A stretch of DNA of 64,000 nucleotides from Cryptosporidium bovis (Eukaryota; Apicomplexa; Conoidasida; Eucoccidiorida; Cryptosporidiidae): assembly GCA_009768925.2 (NCBI GenBank), contig VHIT02000041.1:145358-209357 (forward strand), in the 5' to 3' direction. A model generated the notes under the pieces. It was not told the DNA's origin. It was given only the letters and a program-made list of their open reading frames with translations, and did no database searches. The position numbers and the translations under genes were made by a program. Shown here in pieces: positions 28,987 to 39,334 of the stretch (positions are counted from its first letter, which is position 1; every line of letters starts with the position of its first letter).

Positions 28987-31335
28987 CTATTTGTCATTAT
29001 ACCTAATTATGCTGCGGAGTTTTTTTAATGAAGACAAAATGTTAGAATTATTGTTATCCTGAATGATCTCACAAATCACAATTCCAACATCAATAAACTC
29101 TTGTATAAATAGTGGATCGTCAAATACTTCAAAGTCTTTATTTTCCCAAAGTAAGCTCACACGTTGTAAAATACACAGTATAGTATCTGGATTAAAATCT
29201 TTATTTGTAACCGAGTTAATTTTTAGCAGTTTTTTTTCAAGAAGTTCACAAAATAAATCATCCCAATGAAAAATAAGGAAACTAACAGTTCCCTGAAAGT
29301 CAAGTATACCCTGTTTGTCATAACCCTCTTTTGATCCAGTTCCATTATTCAAGCTAACTTTTGAATATTTCCAAATGTGTTCACTTTCAACGTGCCCTTG
29401 AAAGACCGTTGATGTATTTGAATGTCTAGATGAGTTTGAAATTGCTGAAGAACTACCAGTTTTGCTTATTGTTTTAGATCTCATGTACTTTACAAGGTAA
29501 GGGGCTAATATATATGAAATTAACTGTTGGCCTATTAAAGCAATCTCCTGATTTGAGTGGCAGTAATTTTTTAATAAAAACGTCTTTTCACAATTATTAT
29601 TTGTTCTGTTTAACATAAAACAAACATTTTCACATGAATTATTGTTGACCAAAACAGGAGGATACACTCTTGTCAGCGATTTATTCCTTCTACATAAACT
29701 TGGATATGTCGAACTAAGTAGAACATTGTATTCATTTATCCCACCAATTAATTTTGAATTTAACAGCAATTTCTCATCTGAATTCCATATTTTCTTAAAA
29801 ATAATACACCCTATGGACCATTCTATGAATAGAGAAAAAGAGCCAATATTAGCAGAATATTTTGGATTTATATTTATGTTACTATTTGTAAGTAAAAAGG
29901 AAAAAAATACTCTAGGATTGTCAATGCATAATTCATCGTATAAATAAATGTTTTTTTCATGATTATTCAAAACAACTTTTGGTTTAATATAGTCAAAGAA
30001 GAATAACGAAATATCCCTTGTTTGGTTCCCAAATAGATAATATGTAGGGGATGCATTTAATTCATCATTAAAAAAACCAAATCTGCTCCCAAACTTTTTA
30101 TTTATGGTAACGTCTCTACTTTTATTTGCGATTTCTGAACCACTTTTACTACCCCCCAAATCATTATTTGAATTTTTTTCAAGAGCATTATCATTTTTTA
30201 GATTGCTTTCATCGTTAAATAAATTCAAAAAATTGTCCCCAAAAATAGCTTTCACTGATAATATTCTTATTGGCAACGGCTTTGATTCGTCCAATATATG
30301 AAATATTAGATGGCCATCATTGAAATTTTCACAGTGGCTTGAAATTGTTAAGTTATGTAGATTATGAAAGCCATTCGAAGTAAGATTTGGAGTCATCCCC
30401 GCTGGAAATTCCCAATTAAACAATATTTTTCCAGCGTAACCTGATACTTTATATATTATATTACCGATAAAGTCTGTTGAAAACAAAGACTCACATCCTG
30501 CCCCAAATTCATAAACACCGTAAGATTTTATCTTCTCTGGAGGAAACTCTACCCATTGCCCACCATATATCATATTAGACATAGAATAAGGCGAAATAGG
30601 CCCTCTTGTTAATAACTTTTCACAGTGATTTTCAAAGTGAATACTGGGAGTTACTGCTGAGGATAATGTAGATGTTGATAGGTTTCTCTGTTTGAATTTT
30701 TCATTATCACTTTTTTTAGCTGCTGGAAGTTGAAGTATTAAATCGCAATCTGAAAAATTTACTATTCTAATGTATAATGATCTTGGGTACTTTCTAAGTC
30801 TTCCTATCCACTCATAGTAATTTGAATTCAAATTCAACTTTCTAAAGTCACAATTGGCATGTTTATGAGTATTATCCAAGTTTCCTATTTTATCCAGATA
30901 GTCAGAACCTAACTCTGTCTCCCTTATATTAATATGTGTCATTAGCTTCCTTATTGAACGCTGTACACCATTTGTTGCATCTAAATAAAACAGTTTTTTA
31001 ATATGATCATCATTGTTTGAGTTTATTGGAACTTCGATAAAGGCATCATCCTTACTTATTATTCCTATTCTCACATTTGCCTCCCCATCTCCGATTATCC
31101 TGGACTCATATTTATAATTTATGCAGTATTCTATACAGTCCACTATACTTGTATATACCACATTACAACCAAGTATATTTTGGTACGTTGCACTAGAACA
31201 CACAAATGAAATCATTACTCCAGGTTCTATCTTCTCTAAAGGATGATAAATCCATTCTCCCTTTTCCAATATATGTATATAACGATGAAATGTAAGTCTA
31301 GTGTTGTTTTTTATCACTACTTCCAATTGCTCCAT
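28987..31335 (-). CDS. Unidentified protein with two similar beta-rich modules
   Basis: 782 residues, single exon. Residues about 3-95 and 185-360 share a layout: a strand with I-x-N (VVIKNNT / IRIVNFS), G-x-W-x-x-x-P-x-EKI (GEWIYHPLEKI / GQWVEFPPEKI), then a stretch ending in a G-N/C-x-x-Y strand (ILGCNVVYT / FIGNIIYKV). The G-W-P-x-x-I then F..G...G..Y order recalls aegerolysin-like beta-sandwich proteins, but this is only a pattern impression. The remaining 400 residues (Asn/Ser-rich linkers and hydrophobic helices) are unrecognised. There is no signal peptide or clear membrane segment. It is divergent to the cullin gene, with about 620 bp between starts. Confidence 0.7.
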   Translation of the reverse strand: MEQLEVVIKNNTRLTFHRYIHILEKGEWIYHPLEKIEPGVMISFVCSSATYQNILGCNVVYTSIVDCIEYCINYKYESRIIGDGEANVRIGIISKDDAFIEVPINSNNDDHIKKLFYLDATNGVQRSIRKLMTHINIRETELGSDYLDKIGNLDNTHKHANCDFRKLNLNSNYYEWIGRLRKYPRSLYIRIVNFSDCDLILQLPAAKKSDNEKFKQRNLSTSTLSSAVTPSIHFENHCEKLLTRGPISPYSMSNMIYGGQWVEFPPEKIKSYGVYEFGAGCESLFSTDFIGNIIYKVSGYAGKILFNWEFPAGMTPNLTSNGFHNLHNLTISSHCENFNDGHLIFHILDESKPLPIRILSVKAIFGDNFLNLFNDESNLKNDNALEKNSNNDLGGSKSGSEIANKSRDVTINKKFGSRFGFFNDELNASPTYYLFGNQTRDISLFFFDYIKPKVVLNNHEKNIYLYDELCIDNPRVFFSFLLTNSNININPKYSANIGSFSLFIEWSIGCIIFKKIWNSDEKLLLNSKLIGGINEYNVLLSSTYPSLCRRNKSLTRVYPPVLVNNNSCENVCFMLNRTNNNCEKTFLLKNYCHSNQEIALIGQQLISYILAPYLVKYMRSKTISKTGSSSAISNSSRHSNTSTVFQGHVESEHIWKYSKVSLNNGTGSKEGYDKQGILDFQGTVSFLIFHWDDLFCELLEKKLLKINSVTNKDFNPDTILCILQRVSLLWENKDFEVFDDPLFIQEFIDVGIVICEIIQDNNNSNILSSLKKLRSIIRYNDK

Positions 31336-31958
31336 ATTTTATTATTATTGCACCTACTTCGAACAAAGTGATTTATTATAGGAAACCTATTTCGATTATA
31401 TTTTAATTTCTCTCACTATTGTTCGAACTTATGATAAAAAAAAATTTTTTACATTACATAAAGGCCTGCGTGCCTATAAAATTTCCCCTTTTCTTTCATC
31501 AAAAAGGAAAGAAAAAGTAGTATCTTACATTTTAACATCTTATCCTACAAATTCAAATTAGACGTTTCATGCCTTTTTCAATTTTTATGTTCCTTTCACT
31601 TCTTTTTCTTAATTTTATCTTTCACACCTCATTTTTTTATTAAATCAATATAAACATGTGGGGATAAAATGGCGCCTTTTGAATTTCATTAACACGTGTC
31701 CAAGAGTCATAACGGTATGGTAGCAAAAAAAACTGGGCAGTTGACTATTTACTTAAAAAAGCAGATAAATAAATAAAAAGGAGTTTAATGAAAAAGTTCT
31801 AACTTGACTTTTTTTGTTGGTTTTGTAACAACACTTTATAATGATAACTTGTACTACGAGTAACGAGTGAACTACAATTGTTTGACTTTAAGGGTGTTAC
31901 AAAGAAGTAAGTGAATTCAAGCTTTCGTGGAGAGCTTGAATTCACCAGCAACATCACC
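31336..31958. promoter_or_regulatory. Divergent promoter with GGCGCC site and 5' hairpin
   Basis: The E2F-like site AAAATGGCGCCTTTT is at 31667-31680. A perfect 13-bp inverted repeat with a 9-nt loop occupies 31911-31945, ending 13 bp before the cullin ATG at 31959. Confidence 0.55.
31911..31945 (+). repeat. 13-bp inverted repeat (hairpin) before the cullin start
   Basis: GTGAATTCAAGCT at 31911-31923 is exactly complementary to AGCTTGAATTCAC at 31933-31945; the loop is TTCGTGGAG. If the mRNA leader includes it, it would form a stable stem just upstream of the ATG. Confidence 0.85.
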
Positions 31959-34900
31959 ATGAAAGCAGAGATAATTGCACATACATATGGCTATTATGGA
32001 AAAAGTGAAGCCGATATGAGAAATGAAATCAATTTATTTTTAACAAGTATTTATTTAATGAATGACAACGTAAACAGTAATGAATTTGAAAATTTGCGTA
32101 ATAATGTTGATGATATTAAGCAAAGAGAATCAAAAAGAATGAAATTGTCTGAAGTGGTTGATGAAAATAATAGAAAAAGCCGAATTTATTTTGAAAAGAC
32201 GCGTCGTCTAATAACTCATTTATGCAATGAGGGTAAATATGACTTTATATATAATACTTTTGAGAGTATATATATGCATACTTGGAAAATAAATATGGAA
32301 AACATAAGTAAAAGCGAATTCCTTAGAATAATAGGAGAAAAAAAAAGTGAATATGATTTAAATTCACAAGGTTTGGATATATTTATTTTGGAATTAATAT
32401 TCGATTCAAAATTTTACAATGAAATGATTAATGGTGGGCAAATGAATAGTTACATGAGTGAATTAGCAAAATTTTGGTGTCATCACAGAAGATCAACCGA
32501 TATAATATCAAATGTATATTTATACTTTGACTCCATGTTTAAACGTTTTGGCCCTGGTATATTTCAAAATAAAAATAATTACAGGGGTTTTATAAATAAT
32601 GCAAACACGTTTTTAAAGAAGATAATATTTGGTGAATTGAATATTGACTACTCTAGTTTTAAAAACAAACTGGAGATTGAAAAACATGAATTTAATAATT
32701 TACCGTTATGTTTGATTGGAGGTCTTGTTTCAATTATGATTAATATGAATGTAATAAGGGATAAGTACTTTAATTACGAATTAGATACTGACTTTGGAAA
32801 AGAGATGGAATTTTTTATACTGAAGAAGATATTTGAAATGTTTATTCAATTGGGAATAGCAGACTTCGGTGTATCGAAAATATACTTAAATGTAATGGGT
32901 CGTTATTACTATGAAAAAATAAGAAATGATAATATAACTGAATTTAAGGACTACTTAAAGTTTCTAAAAATGGCGATTGATCTAGAGAGATCATTTCTAA
33001 TAACTCAAGCAAATAACAAAAAATACCATTATGAGGAAGATAATATACCTGAAAATGATGACAAAAACGAATCAATGACAGAAAATAATCATTCTGGAAC
33101 AAATTTGAATAATTCTTTATTATTGTTTATTAGAAATGACTACTGGACAGAAGACTTTCCTTTGAGTAAGAAAAGAACATTGGAAATTTCTTGTATCAAT
33201 TGGAATTCATATATGGAAAATACGGAATTAATGCTTTTAGATGTTCTTATATCAGATGACATAATATCACGCTTTTCAAGGACAATAGACAGTGTAAATA
33301 AAAGTTATTTGAGAGAATTAGTCATAAACGACGACTACTCTTCATTAGAATTCATCTATAACCTTTTTAAGAAGAAAAAAAGTGAAAATAAGGTTATAAA
33401 TGAAATAAAGACATGTATTACAGACATAGGTATTGAATTATCCATGAAATTAATTAGATGCAATAAACATGAATACGATTTATATATAAGTACAACTAAG
33501 AAAATTTTAGATTTATATTTAAAAATAGAGAAAATTTGTAGAGAGTCATTCAAGGATAACGATAAGATACGCAATATATGTATAAACGATTCATGGACTA
33601 TCATCGCAAATTATAATGATGAGATATCAGAGGAATTAATGTATGGGCTTTCATTGTTTGTTTACAATTTACTATCTGCCGATAGTAATGACTATAGTGG
33701 ATTAGAAGAGTCAGGAATAATAAGAACCTCAAGAGTAAATATGGATCTATTATGTTGGTTAAATAAAACTGAACAAAACAGCTCAATGTTAAAATTTGTA
33801 AATAAAGACTGTAATGATACGATTAGTAAATATCTAAGAGGTGTAATGTTTGTATTTAAATGTAGTAATAAGAAGGAAATTTTTCAGAATTATTATCTAC
33901 GTTTATTTTCACAAAGACTAATAGGTAATTACATCCCAAATAAAGTTGGTTTTGGTCTAAATGCAAAAAATACTTTAGATTTATATAGAATGGTAATTTC
34001 AAAAGAAAAAGGTAGCGAGATTATTGAAATGTTGAATACCAAAATCAATTTGTTTGAGATGTATTTTATGTTTTTACTATACAATGAATGTGGCTATTCT
34101 TTTATTAATAAGTTTAATTTTATAATCAGGGATTGGTATTTATCATCATCTATTTTTAAGTTATACATATTATGTGACTCGTTCAACAAAAATACTGATA
34201 TTAATATTTTTTTTAAGGAAAAAGAGAATTCTGAGATAAAATTTTCTTCATATTCTAAAAGATTATCAAGAATATCGAACAGTTCATCCTACATTTATGA
34301 TAAAATTAATGCATGGTTAAAATTAGAAGATTTAGGCTTTTCTGAGGCTAGCAATAATAATACTAAGAATGATGATTATAATGAAATGGACGAGAAAATT
34401 GAATTAAAGAAGGATAAAATAATAAATAATATGGATATTGATATACCATTTTCTATTATTGTTTTGTCTTCCAGTAACTGGTCATTTTTAAATAAAAGTG
34501 ATAACTTTATTGACTCTGAGTTATTTATTAATTATAAAGATAAAGACAGTGATATCAATTTGATATACAGCGAAATGACTTTATATCAGCAGTATTATAA
34601 AAATATTTATTCTAGAAATTTAATATGGTCTTGTAATCTTGGAACTTGCATTGTAGAATACCTACCACCGAATTTAGATTCATATTGTAATGAAATTGGA
34701 ATTAAAAGGCTGGATATAAAATTAATACTGACACTGCAGCAGGCAATATTATTGCTGTGTTTCAATAATAATGATAATGTTTACTTATCTTCAAATCATT
34801 ATGATATTTTGAAAGATAATATTTACGGATTATTTAGAAAAAACAAAGTAACTATTTTAAGTGACAATAGTAGAGATACAGTAAATAAAGTGGCAGTTTC

Positions 34901-35564
34901 TCCTATTTTAAACATAAAAGAAGAAAATATGTTAGTAATTTCGGGTGAAAAAGAGAAAAGAATGAAAGATAAAAATGAAGATGATTACTTATTGATTAAT
35001 ATAAACGACGAATTTTTGAATAAAGAAAATGTTGTCTCAATTTATAATGAAATTGGAGACTTGGTTGATAAAAATGATACCGCATTATTAGTCATTGACT
35101 ATGTTAATTGTTACTATTGTGAGGTCGATAACAGTACATATATGAAACAATTATCTTTAAACAGCTATTTGGACTCATTTATTACTCCAAAAGAGGATTC
35201 GATTATGAATAAAGAAGATTATATTTTCGGTACTGGTGAGTCTGAACTAGACAGTATAAAAAGCCTTATATGTAACACGTTCAAAAATAATAGATACAAA
35301 GTAGATGCAATGATAATTAGGTACCTTAAATTCAGGAAAAGATCCTCATTTGTAAACATTACCGAATTAATAACTAAAGAGCTATTTTCTACTTATAAAA
35401 ATTCATTTGGCATAGATAATCAAGAATCGAAAAGTAAAAAGTCCATAATTGAAGATGAAACCTCAAAGTGTTTAGATTCTCTTATTCAAAGAGACTTAAT
35501 TGAAATCGACTCAAGTACAAATTCCAATAGTAGAGACCAACAAATATACTGTTATGTTCCTTAA
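31959..35564 (+). CDS. Divergent cullin-family protein
   Basis: 1201 residues from the ATG at 31959 (an in-frame GTG at 31911 lies inside the hairpin and is rejected). The C-terminal 90 residues carry the cullin winged-helix and neddylation pattern: KVDAMIIRYLKFRKRSSFVNITELITKEL, a gap, then LDSLIQRDLIEID...YCYV, corresponding to the cullin IVRIMK, IK..IE.LI.REYL and Y.YLA signatures. The Lys expected to receive NEDD8 is K1124. The helical body before it is very Asn/Ile/Lys/Ser-rich and hardly recognisable; it is longer than the usual 750-800 residues. Cullins scaffold RING-type ubiquitin ligases. The stop lies 22 bp from that of the convergent gene at 35587. Confidence 0.75.
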   Translation: MKAEIIAHTYGYYGKSEADMRNEINLFLTSIYLMNDNVNSNEFENLRNNVDDIKQRESKRMKLSEVVDENNRKSRIYFEKTRRLITHLCNEGKYDFIYNTFESIYMHTWKINMENISKSEFLRIIGEKKSEYDLNSQGLDIFILELIFDSKFYNEMINGGQMNSYMSELAKFWCHHRRSTDIISNVYLYFDSMFKRFGPGIFQNKNNYRGFINNANTFLKKIIFGELNIDYSSFKNKLEIEKHEFNNLPLCLIGGLVSIMINMNVIRDKYFNYELDTDFGKEMEFFILKKIFEMFIQLGIADFGVSKIYLNVMGRYYYEKIRNDNITEFKDYLKFLKMAIDLERSFLITQANNKKYHYEEDNIPENDDKNESMTENNHSGTNLNNSLLLFIRNDYWTEDFPLSKKRTLEISCINWNSYMENTELMLLDVLISDDIISRFSRTIDSVNKSYLRELVINDDYSSLEFIYNLFKKKKSENKVINEIKTCITDIGIELSMKLIRCNKHEYDLYISTTKKILDLYLKIEKICRESFKDNDKIRNICINDSWTIIANYNDEISEELMYGLSLFVYNLLSADSNDYSGLEESGIIRTSRVNMDLLCWLNKTEQNSSMLKFVNKDCNDTISKYLRGVMFVFKCSNKKEIFQNYYLRLFSQRLIGNYIPNKVGFGLNAKNTLDLYRMVISKEKGSEIIEMLNTKINLFEMYFMFLLYNECGYSFINKFNFIIRDWYLSSSIFKLYILCDSFNKNTDINIFFKEKENSEIKFSSYSKRLSRISNSSSYIYDKINAWLKLEDLGFSEASNNNTKNDDYNEMDEKIELKKDKIINNMDIDIPFSIIVLSSSNWSFLNKSDNFIDSELFINYKDKDSDINLIYSEMTLYQQYYKNIYSRNLIWSCNLGTCIVEYLPPNLDSYCNEIGIKRLDIKLILTLQQAILLLCFNNNDNVYLSSNHYDILKDNIYGLFRKNKVTILSDNSRDTVNKVAVSPILNIKEENMLVISGEKEKRMKDKNEDDYLLININDEFLNKENVVSIYNEIGDLVDKNDTALLVIDYVNCYYCEVDNSTYMKQLSLNSYLDSFITPKEDSIMNKEDYIFGTGESELDSIKSLICNTFKNNRYKVDAMIIRYLKFRKRSSFVNITELITKELFSTYKNSFGIDNQESKSKKSIIEDETSKCLDSLIQRDLIEIDSSTNSNSRDQQIYCYVP

Positions 35565-35586
35565 ATATATCAATTTACAGCATTAA

Positions 35587-38500
35587 CTACTTAATCTTTG
35601 GAACTATTTTGACTTTTGGGATTATTTTTGGTGCAATATTTGTAGCACCTTTTGTTACCATTATTTTAATATCATCTTTTCCTGTAACTACTGCATTCGT
35701 AGCACCTGCTTTATTACCGAAGACTGATTTAGGAGGTGTCGCTACTATTTTTGGTGTTATTGTAACTGCATTCTTAGGCCCGTCTCCCAATAGTTTTGGT
35801 TTTATCGCTATTACATTTCCTTGTTTTTTAATATTGATAACTGGGACTGGATTTTTGGTCTTTACAATATTATTAGGTCCTTTAATGTCCATCTTTTTAA
35901 TTGCTGGAATATTTGCTTTGATGTTTACTTTGTTAGTTATTGGCGGAACACTGTCCTTAGGGATTTTCATTGGAGTTGCTGGTTCTTTACTAACCTCTAC
36001 TGTTTTTACATTATTAACTTTAGGCTCAACTTTAACATTAATATTTGTTAACTTAGGTGTTATTTCAATTTTACCTTTTTTTGGAACGATAGAGGCTGTC
36101 TTGTTAGGTGGTGATACTTGATTTTGTTCGTTTGGAACAGTAGGCAGCGATTTTTTAGCTATATCAACGGTTCCTTGCTCAGATGGGCTTGATGCTGGAA
36201 CTGATTCAGGTTCAACTTTAATTTTTATTTCTGTTTTTGGTTGAACTACGGCACTTGTTTTAATAATGTTTGGAATGCTCTTTGACTCCTTTTCATCTAA
36301 AGAAACTGCTGACTTCTTTAAAGCAATTTCTGAAGATTTACTGGAACTGGATTCAGCATTTGATGACTTAAGAATTTCCAAACTTTTCATAGTTGACTTT
36401 AGTGTACTCGTTGATTCATTAACACCAACTTTTATTGATTTCTCTAGACTTTTTGAAGTGGCTGCTAATGGGGTAATTGTAGACTTGGTTACTGCTTTAG
36501 TTGTTAATATTTTAGCATTTAAGTCTTTGGATAAATTTTCATCTGGTTCCTTGCTAGTAGATACAACTTTTGCTGATTTATTTATCTTGTATAAGTCCTC
36601 TTCTTTTATATCAGGTGGAATACTCTTCTTTATTTCTAATGACTTAGAATTACCACTTGGACTGACCTTATTCTGGTTGTTGGATGCATCGTTGTTGCTT
36701 ACCTTTCTTAATAAATTGATTCCTGGTCTTAATATCGCATTCATTTTATCCATACCCTTTTCCTTGTCACCTCTAAGACTTAATCTTGATAACTTGCTCT
36801 CTTTTTTCGGAGCAGATTCAGTCTTTCCTTTAGTCTCTTTTGCCACTATAAATCTTCCAGCAGGAAGCATTGAGTCTCCTGGCAATGGCTTAACCGTTAA
36901 AATAATGTTTGCAATAAGTTTTTCCCCATCATCTGCAAATACTTCCCACGCTTGTTCTGGTACAAGTGTTGACGGATCTATAAACGTCTTAGATGCGTGA
37001 CCAATAGGTTCTGTTGGATTTGATGTATCCCACATATCTATGGTGAATCTTGGTAATAGTCCAGAGGATTTTGGTGGCAAGCTATCAATTGTTAGTTTAA
37101 ACTCTTCTTCTATTGAGCCTTTTCCTTCTTTATCATTCACTATATACTCAAATTCTGCTGACTTTCTAACTGGATTGCTCTTGCATTTTGTTGTCGACTC
37201 GCTATCTATTCTTGCAACAAAGAATAGTTTTCCTTTTCCATCTCCCACTTGCTCTATTCTTTGTACCGACTTAATTATAATTTCAAATCCTGTTAATGGT
37301 ACATTTATATCACCGGATACTTGTGAAGAAGTGACAGGTATTGTTACTTGTTTAGTAGATGCCACTGGAGACATTATTTTAGGTGAAGAATCATCTGTAT
37401 TTTTATTATCATTATTTGTTTGTAGATTTCGATCATCTTTCATATAATTTTCAGCAACCTTAGAAAGTGAATTACCTTGTTGCATATGTGGTGGTAGCTT
37501 AACACTGTCCGCCTCCTCAGCAGGCCTTTCGGTTTTTCTAACTGGTGGTTGCCAAACATCATATCCAGGTATTTTTTCAGGTGGTTGAATTGGTGGCGGA
37601 AGTTCTTTCACTACTCCCAATTTAAAGTAGTATATTGAACCATATAATGAATTTAGTCTTAAGTCAAGCCCTCTACATGGATGAAGATATTCCAAAACTA
37701 ATTCAATTATCTCCCTTCTATCCTTTGGTTCGTTAAATGTAATATAGCTGCAAACTCCTGCAAATGCTTGTATAAGTGTATCTAATTGTGTATATAACAT
37801 ATCTATTCTTTCAATAGTTTCTGTTATTACACTTGGGTTACCTCTCAAATCTATTATTTTGTTTTGTAACCCTTGTATCGTAGAAATTTGATTTTTTAAG
37901 GTAATTTGAAGAGTCTTGTTTTCTTCTTGCATCCAATAACATTGTCTTTCTAATTTTTCCCTTTCCTTCCTCTCTTTTGAGAACATTATAAAGTAGTTCT
38001 TGGCTTTTTCTTCTAACTCGTCTATTAAATCCTCTATTACCAAGGGATTTGTGGTGTATGTGTTTGGTTCGTGTCCAAACAAGCCTGATCTATTGTTCAT
38101 ATTTGACTTTTTTGTTGGAACAAATTTAGTACTTGCTAAATCCAAATAATCATTATACAAATTTGTACTTTTCATATTGTTCTTTCCTGCAGTAAGAGAA
38201 TCTATTTTGCTTTCTAAATAGTTTTGACTTTTAACCATATTTGGAGCTATTTGACTCACATTCACTGAGTTATTTGGTAACTCGGACCTCTTCAGCTTTA
38301 AAAACTGTGATTGCATAGCAACTTTTCTTTCTTTTGCTTTCCCCGTTAAACCTGATATTCTTGAACTATTTAAATTACTAACGCTATTCTTTGTTAGAGA
38401 CAACTCTTTTTTTATTGACTTACTCAAAGAATCGTTTTTTGGTCCCGATTCTGTTCCTCCAACTTCTGGTAGATTATTAACTGATTTTACATGAGTTACT

Positions 38501-38679
38501 TTTATTAACGGTGCAGTCTCTTCTCCAATATTATCACTCAAATCTGATGCCTCCATATCATTTTTTTTAATTGTTAACTCACTTTTTTTTAGTAGTAATG
38601 TACGATTTCTATTTATTGGAGAAAGAATTGATTTACTAGTTAATTCACTCTCATTCTTACTTATATTTTCTGTTGACAT
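35587..38679 (-). CDS. Coiled-coil plus C2-like domain protein with basic tail
   Basis: 1030 residues. Residues 1-210 are Ser/Lys/Asn-rich. About 212-285 form a coiled coil (ELEEKAKNYFIMFSKERK onward) followed by a helical block to about 355, a Pro-rich segment (LPPPIQPPEKIPGYDVWQPP, about 362-382), and a beta-rich domain at about 456-601. This begins LTGFEIIIKSVQRIEQVGDG and contains FTIDMWDTSNPTEPIGHASK and NIILTVKPLP, a C2-like order of strands without the Asp ligands for calcium. The last 400 residues are a highly basic Lys/Ser/Thr/Pro/Val repeat-like tail, which could bind microtubules or nucleic acid. Probably a cytoskeletal scaffold of the apicomplexan type; no family name is justified. 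Confidence 0.78.
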   Translation of the reverse strand: MSTENISKNESELTSKSILSPINRNRTLLLKKSELTIKKNDMEASDLSDNIGEETAPLIKVTHVKSVNNLPEVGGTESGPKNDSLSKSIKKELSLTKNSVSNLNSSRISGLTGKAKERKVAMQSQFLKLKRSELPNNSVNVSQIAPNMVKSQNYLESKIDSLTAGKNNMKSTNLYNDYLDLASTKFVPTKKSNMNNRSGLFGHEPNTYTTNPLVIEDLIDELEEKAKNYFIMFSKERKEREKLERQCYWMQEENKTLQITLKNQISTIQGLQNKIIDLRGNPSVITETIERIDMLYTQLDTLIQAFAGVCSYITFNEPKDRREIIELVLEYLHPCRGLDLRLNSLYGSIYYFKLGVVKELPPPIQPPEKIPGYDVWQPPVRKTERPAEEADSVKLPPHMQQGNSLSKVAENYMKDDRNLQTNNDNKNTDDSSPKIMSPVASTKQVTIPVTSSQVSGDINVPLTGFEIIIKSVQRIEQVGDGKGKLFFVARIDSESTTKCKSNPVRKSAEFEYIVNDKEGKGSIEEEFKLTIDSLPPKSSGLLPRFTIDMWDTSNPTEPIGHASKTFIDPSTLVPEQAWEVFADDGEKLIANIILTVKPLPGDSMLPAGRFIVAKETKGKTESAPKKESKLSRLSLRGDKEKGMDKMNAILRPGINLLRKVSNNDASNNQNKVSPSGNSKSLEIKKSIPPDIKEEDLYKINKSAKVVSTSKEPDENLSKDLNAKILTTKAVTKSTITPLAATSKSLEKSIKVGVNESTSTLKSTMKSLEILKSSNAESSSSKSSEIALKKSAVSLDEKESKSIPNIIKTSAVVQPKTEIKIKVEPESVPASSPSEQGTVDIAKKSLPTVPNEQNQVSPPNKTASIVPKKGKIEITPKLTNINVKVEPKVNNVKTVEVSKEPATPMKIPKDSVPPITNKVNIKANIPAIKKMDIKGPNNIVKTKNPVPVINIKKQGNVIAIKPKLLGDGPKNAVTITPKIVATPPKSVFGNKAGATNAVVTGKDDIKIMVTKGATNIAPKIIPKVKIVPKIK

Positions 38680-39334
38680 TTTTTAATTCCATTAAAATTA
38701 ATCTCTGTTTCTAAAACTTAATTTCCACCTTACATAATATTTTTTTTACGCTTGGTTAAAACTAGGTCACTCTTTTTGGGAAAAAAAATACTATAGTTAA
38801 CTTTTAATATTATTCACTATTATCGCCAATGGTGATATTTTTAAGTTAAAAATTATTATTTTTTATTGTTATAGCTTTTTCATATAAGTAAAGTATTTAA
38901 CTTTTTTGTTTCCAATATCAGTCCTTGTTTATCTCATTCACACAGAAATATTACTTTATTTCCTAATTTTTCGTTTTGATTTACAACTATATTTATTTAT
39001 TTATTTGTATATTCCGTTAAACAGGAGTATGGCTTATATCTTACAACCAAAAATTCTTTGTAATCTTCTTTTTTACATTCTCATATATACCTAATTCCAT
39101 TTTGGGGTGTATTTTGTATTTATTTTTTGCTTTACTATTAAAATGCACCCACACAGCCTTGGCGCGAAATGTGATGACAATAGTCATTTCTGATTTTTGC
39201 GTGCAATATCTGAATATATAAATATTTTAATGAAAATGGATGGTTTTAAATAGTAATTTTTTTTGTTATAACACTTTTTAGTGTTCAATTTTCTAGAGTA
39301 TTATCAATCAGTGTTAATCTTGTCATTTGCTGTA
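38680..39334. promoter_or_regulatory. Intergenic with classical E2F core
   Basis: TTGGCGCGAAA at 39159-39169 (reverse TTTCGCGCCAA) is about 480 bp upstream of the leftward gene starting at 38679. No coding sequence seen. Confidence 0.5.
39159..39169. promoter_or_regulatory. E2F core TTTCGCGCCAA (minus strand)
   Basis: It matches the TTTSGCGC E2F consensus. It precedes the leftward coiled-coil/C2-like gene and lies downstream of the PDE gene. Confidence 0.5.

Noticed and set aside
35609-37447. Several plus-strand hydrophobic frames
   Set aside because: They are the complement of the Lys/Ser/Thr-rich tail of the minus-strand coiled-coil/C2-like protein, which yields false membrane-like sequence.
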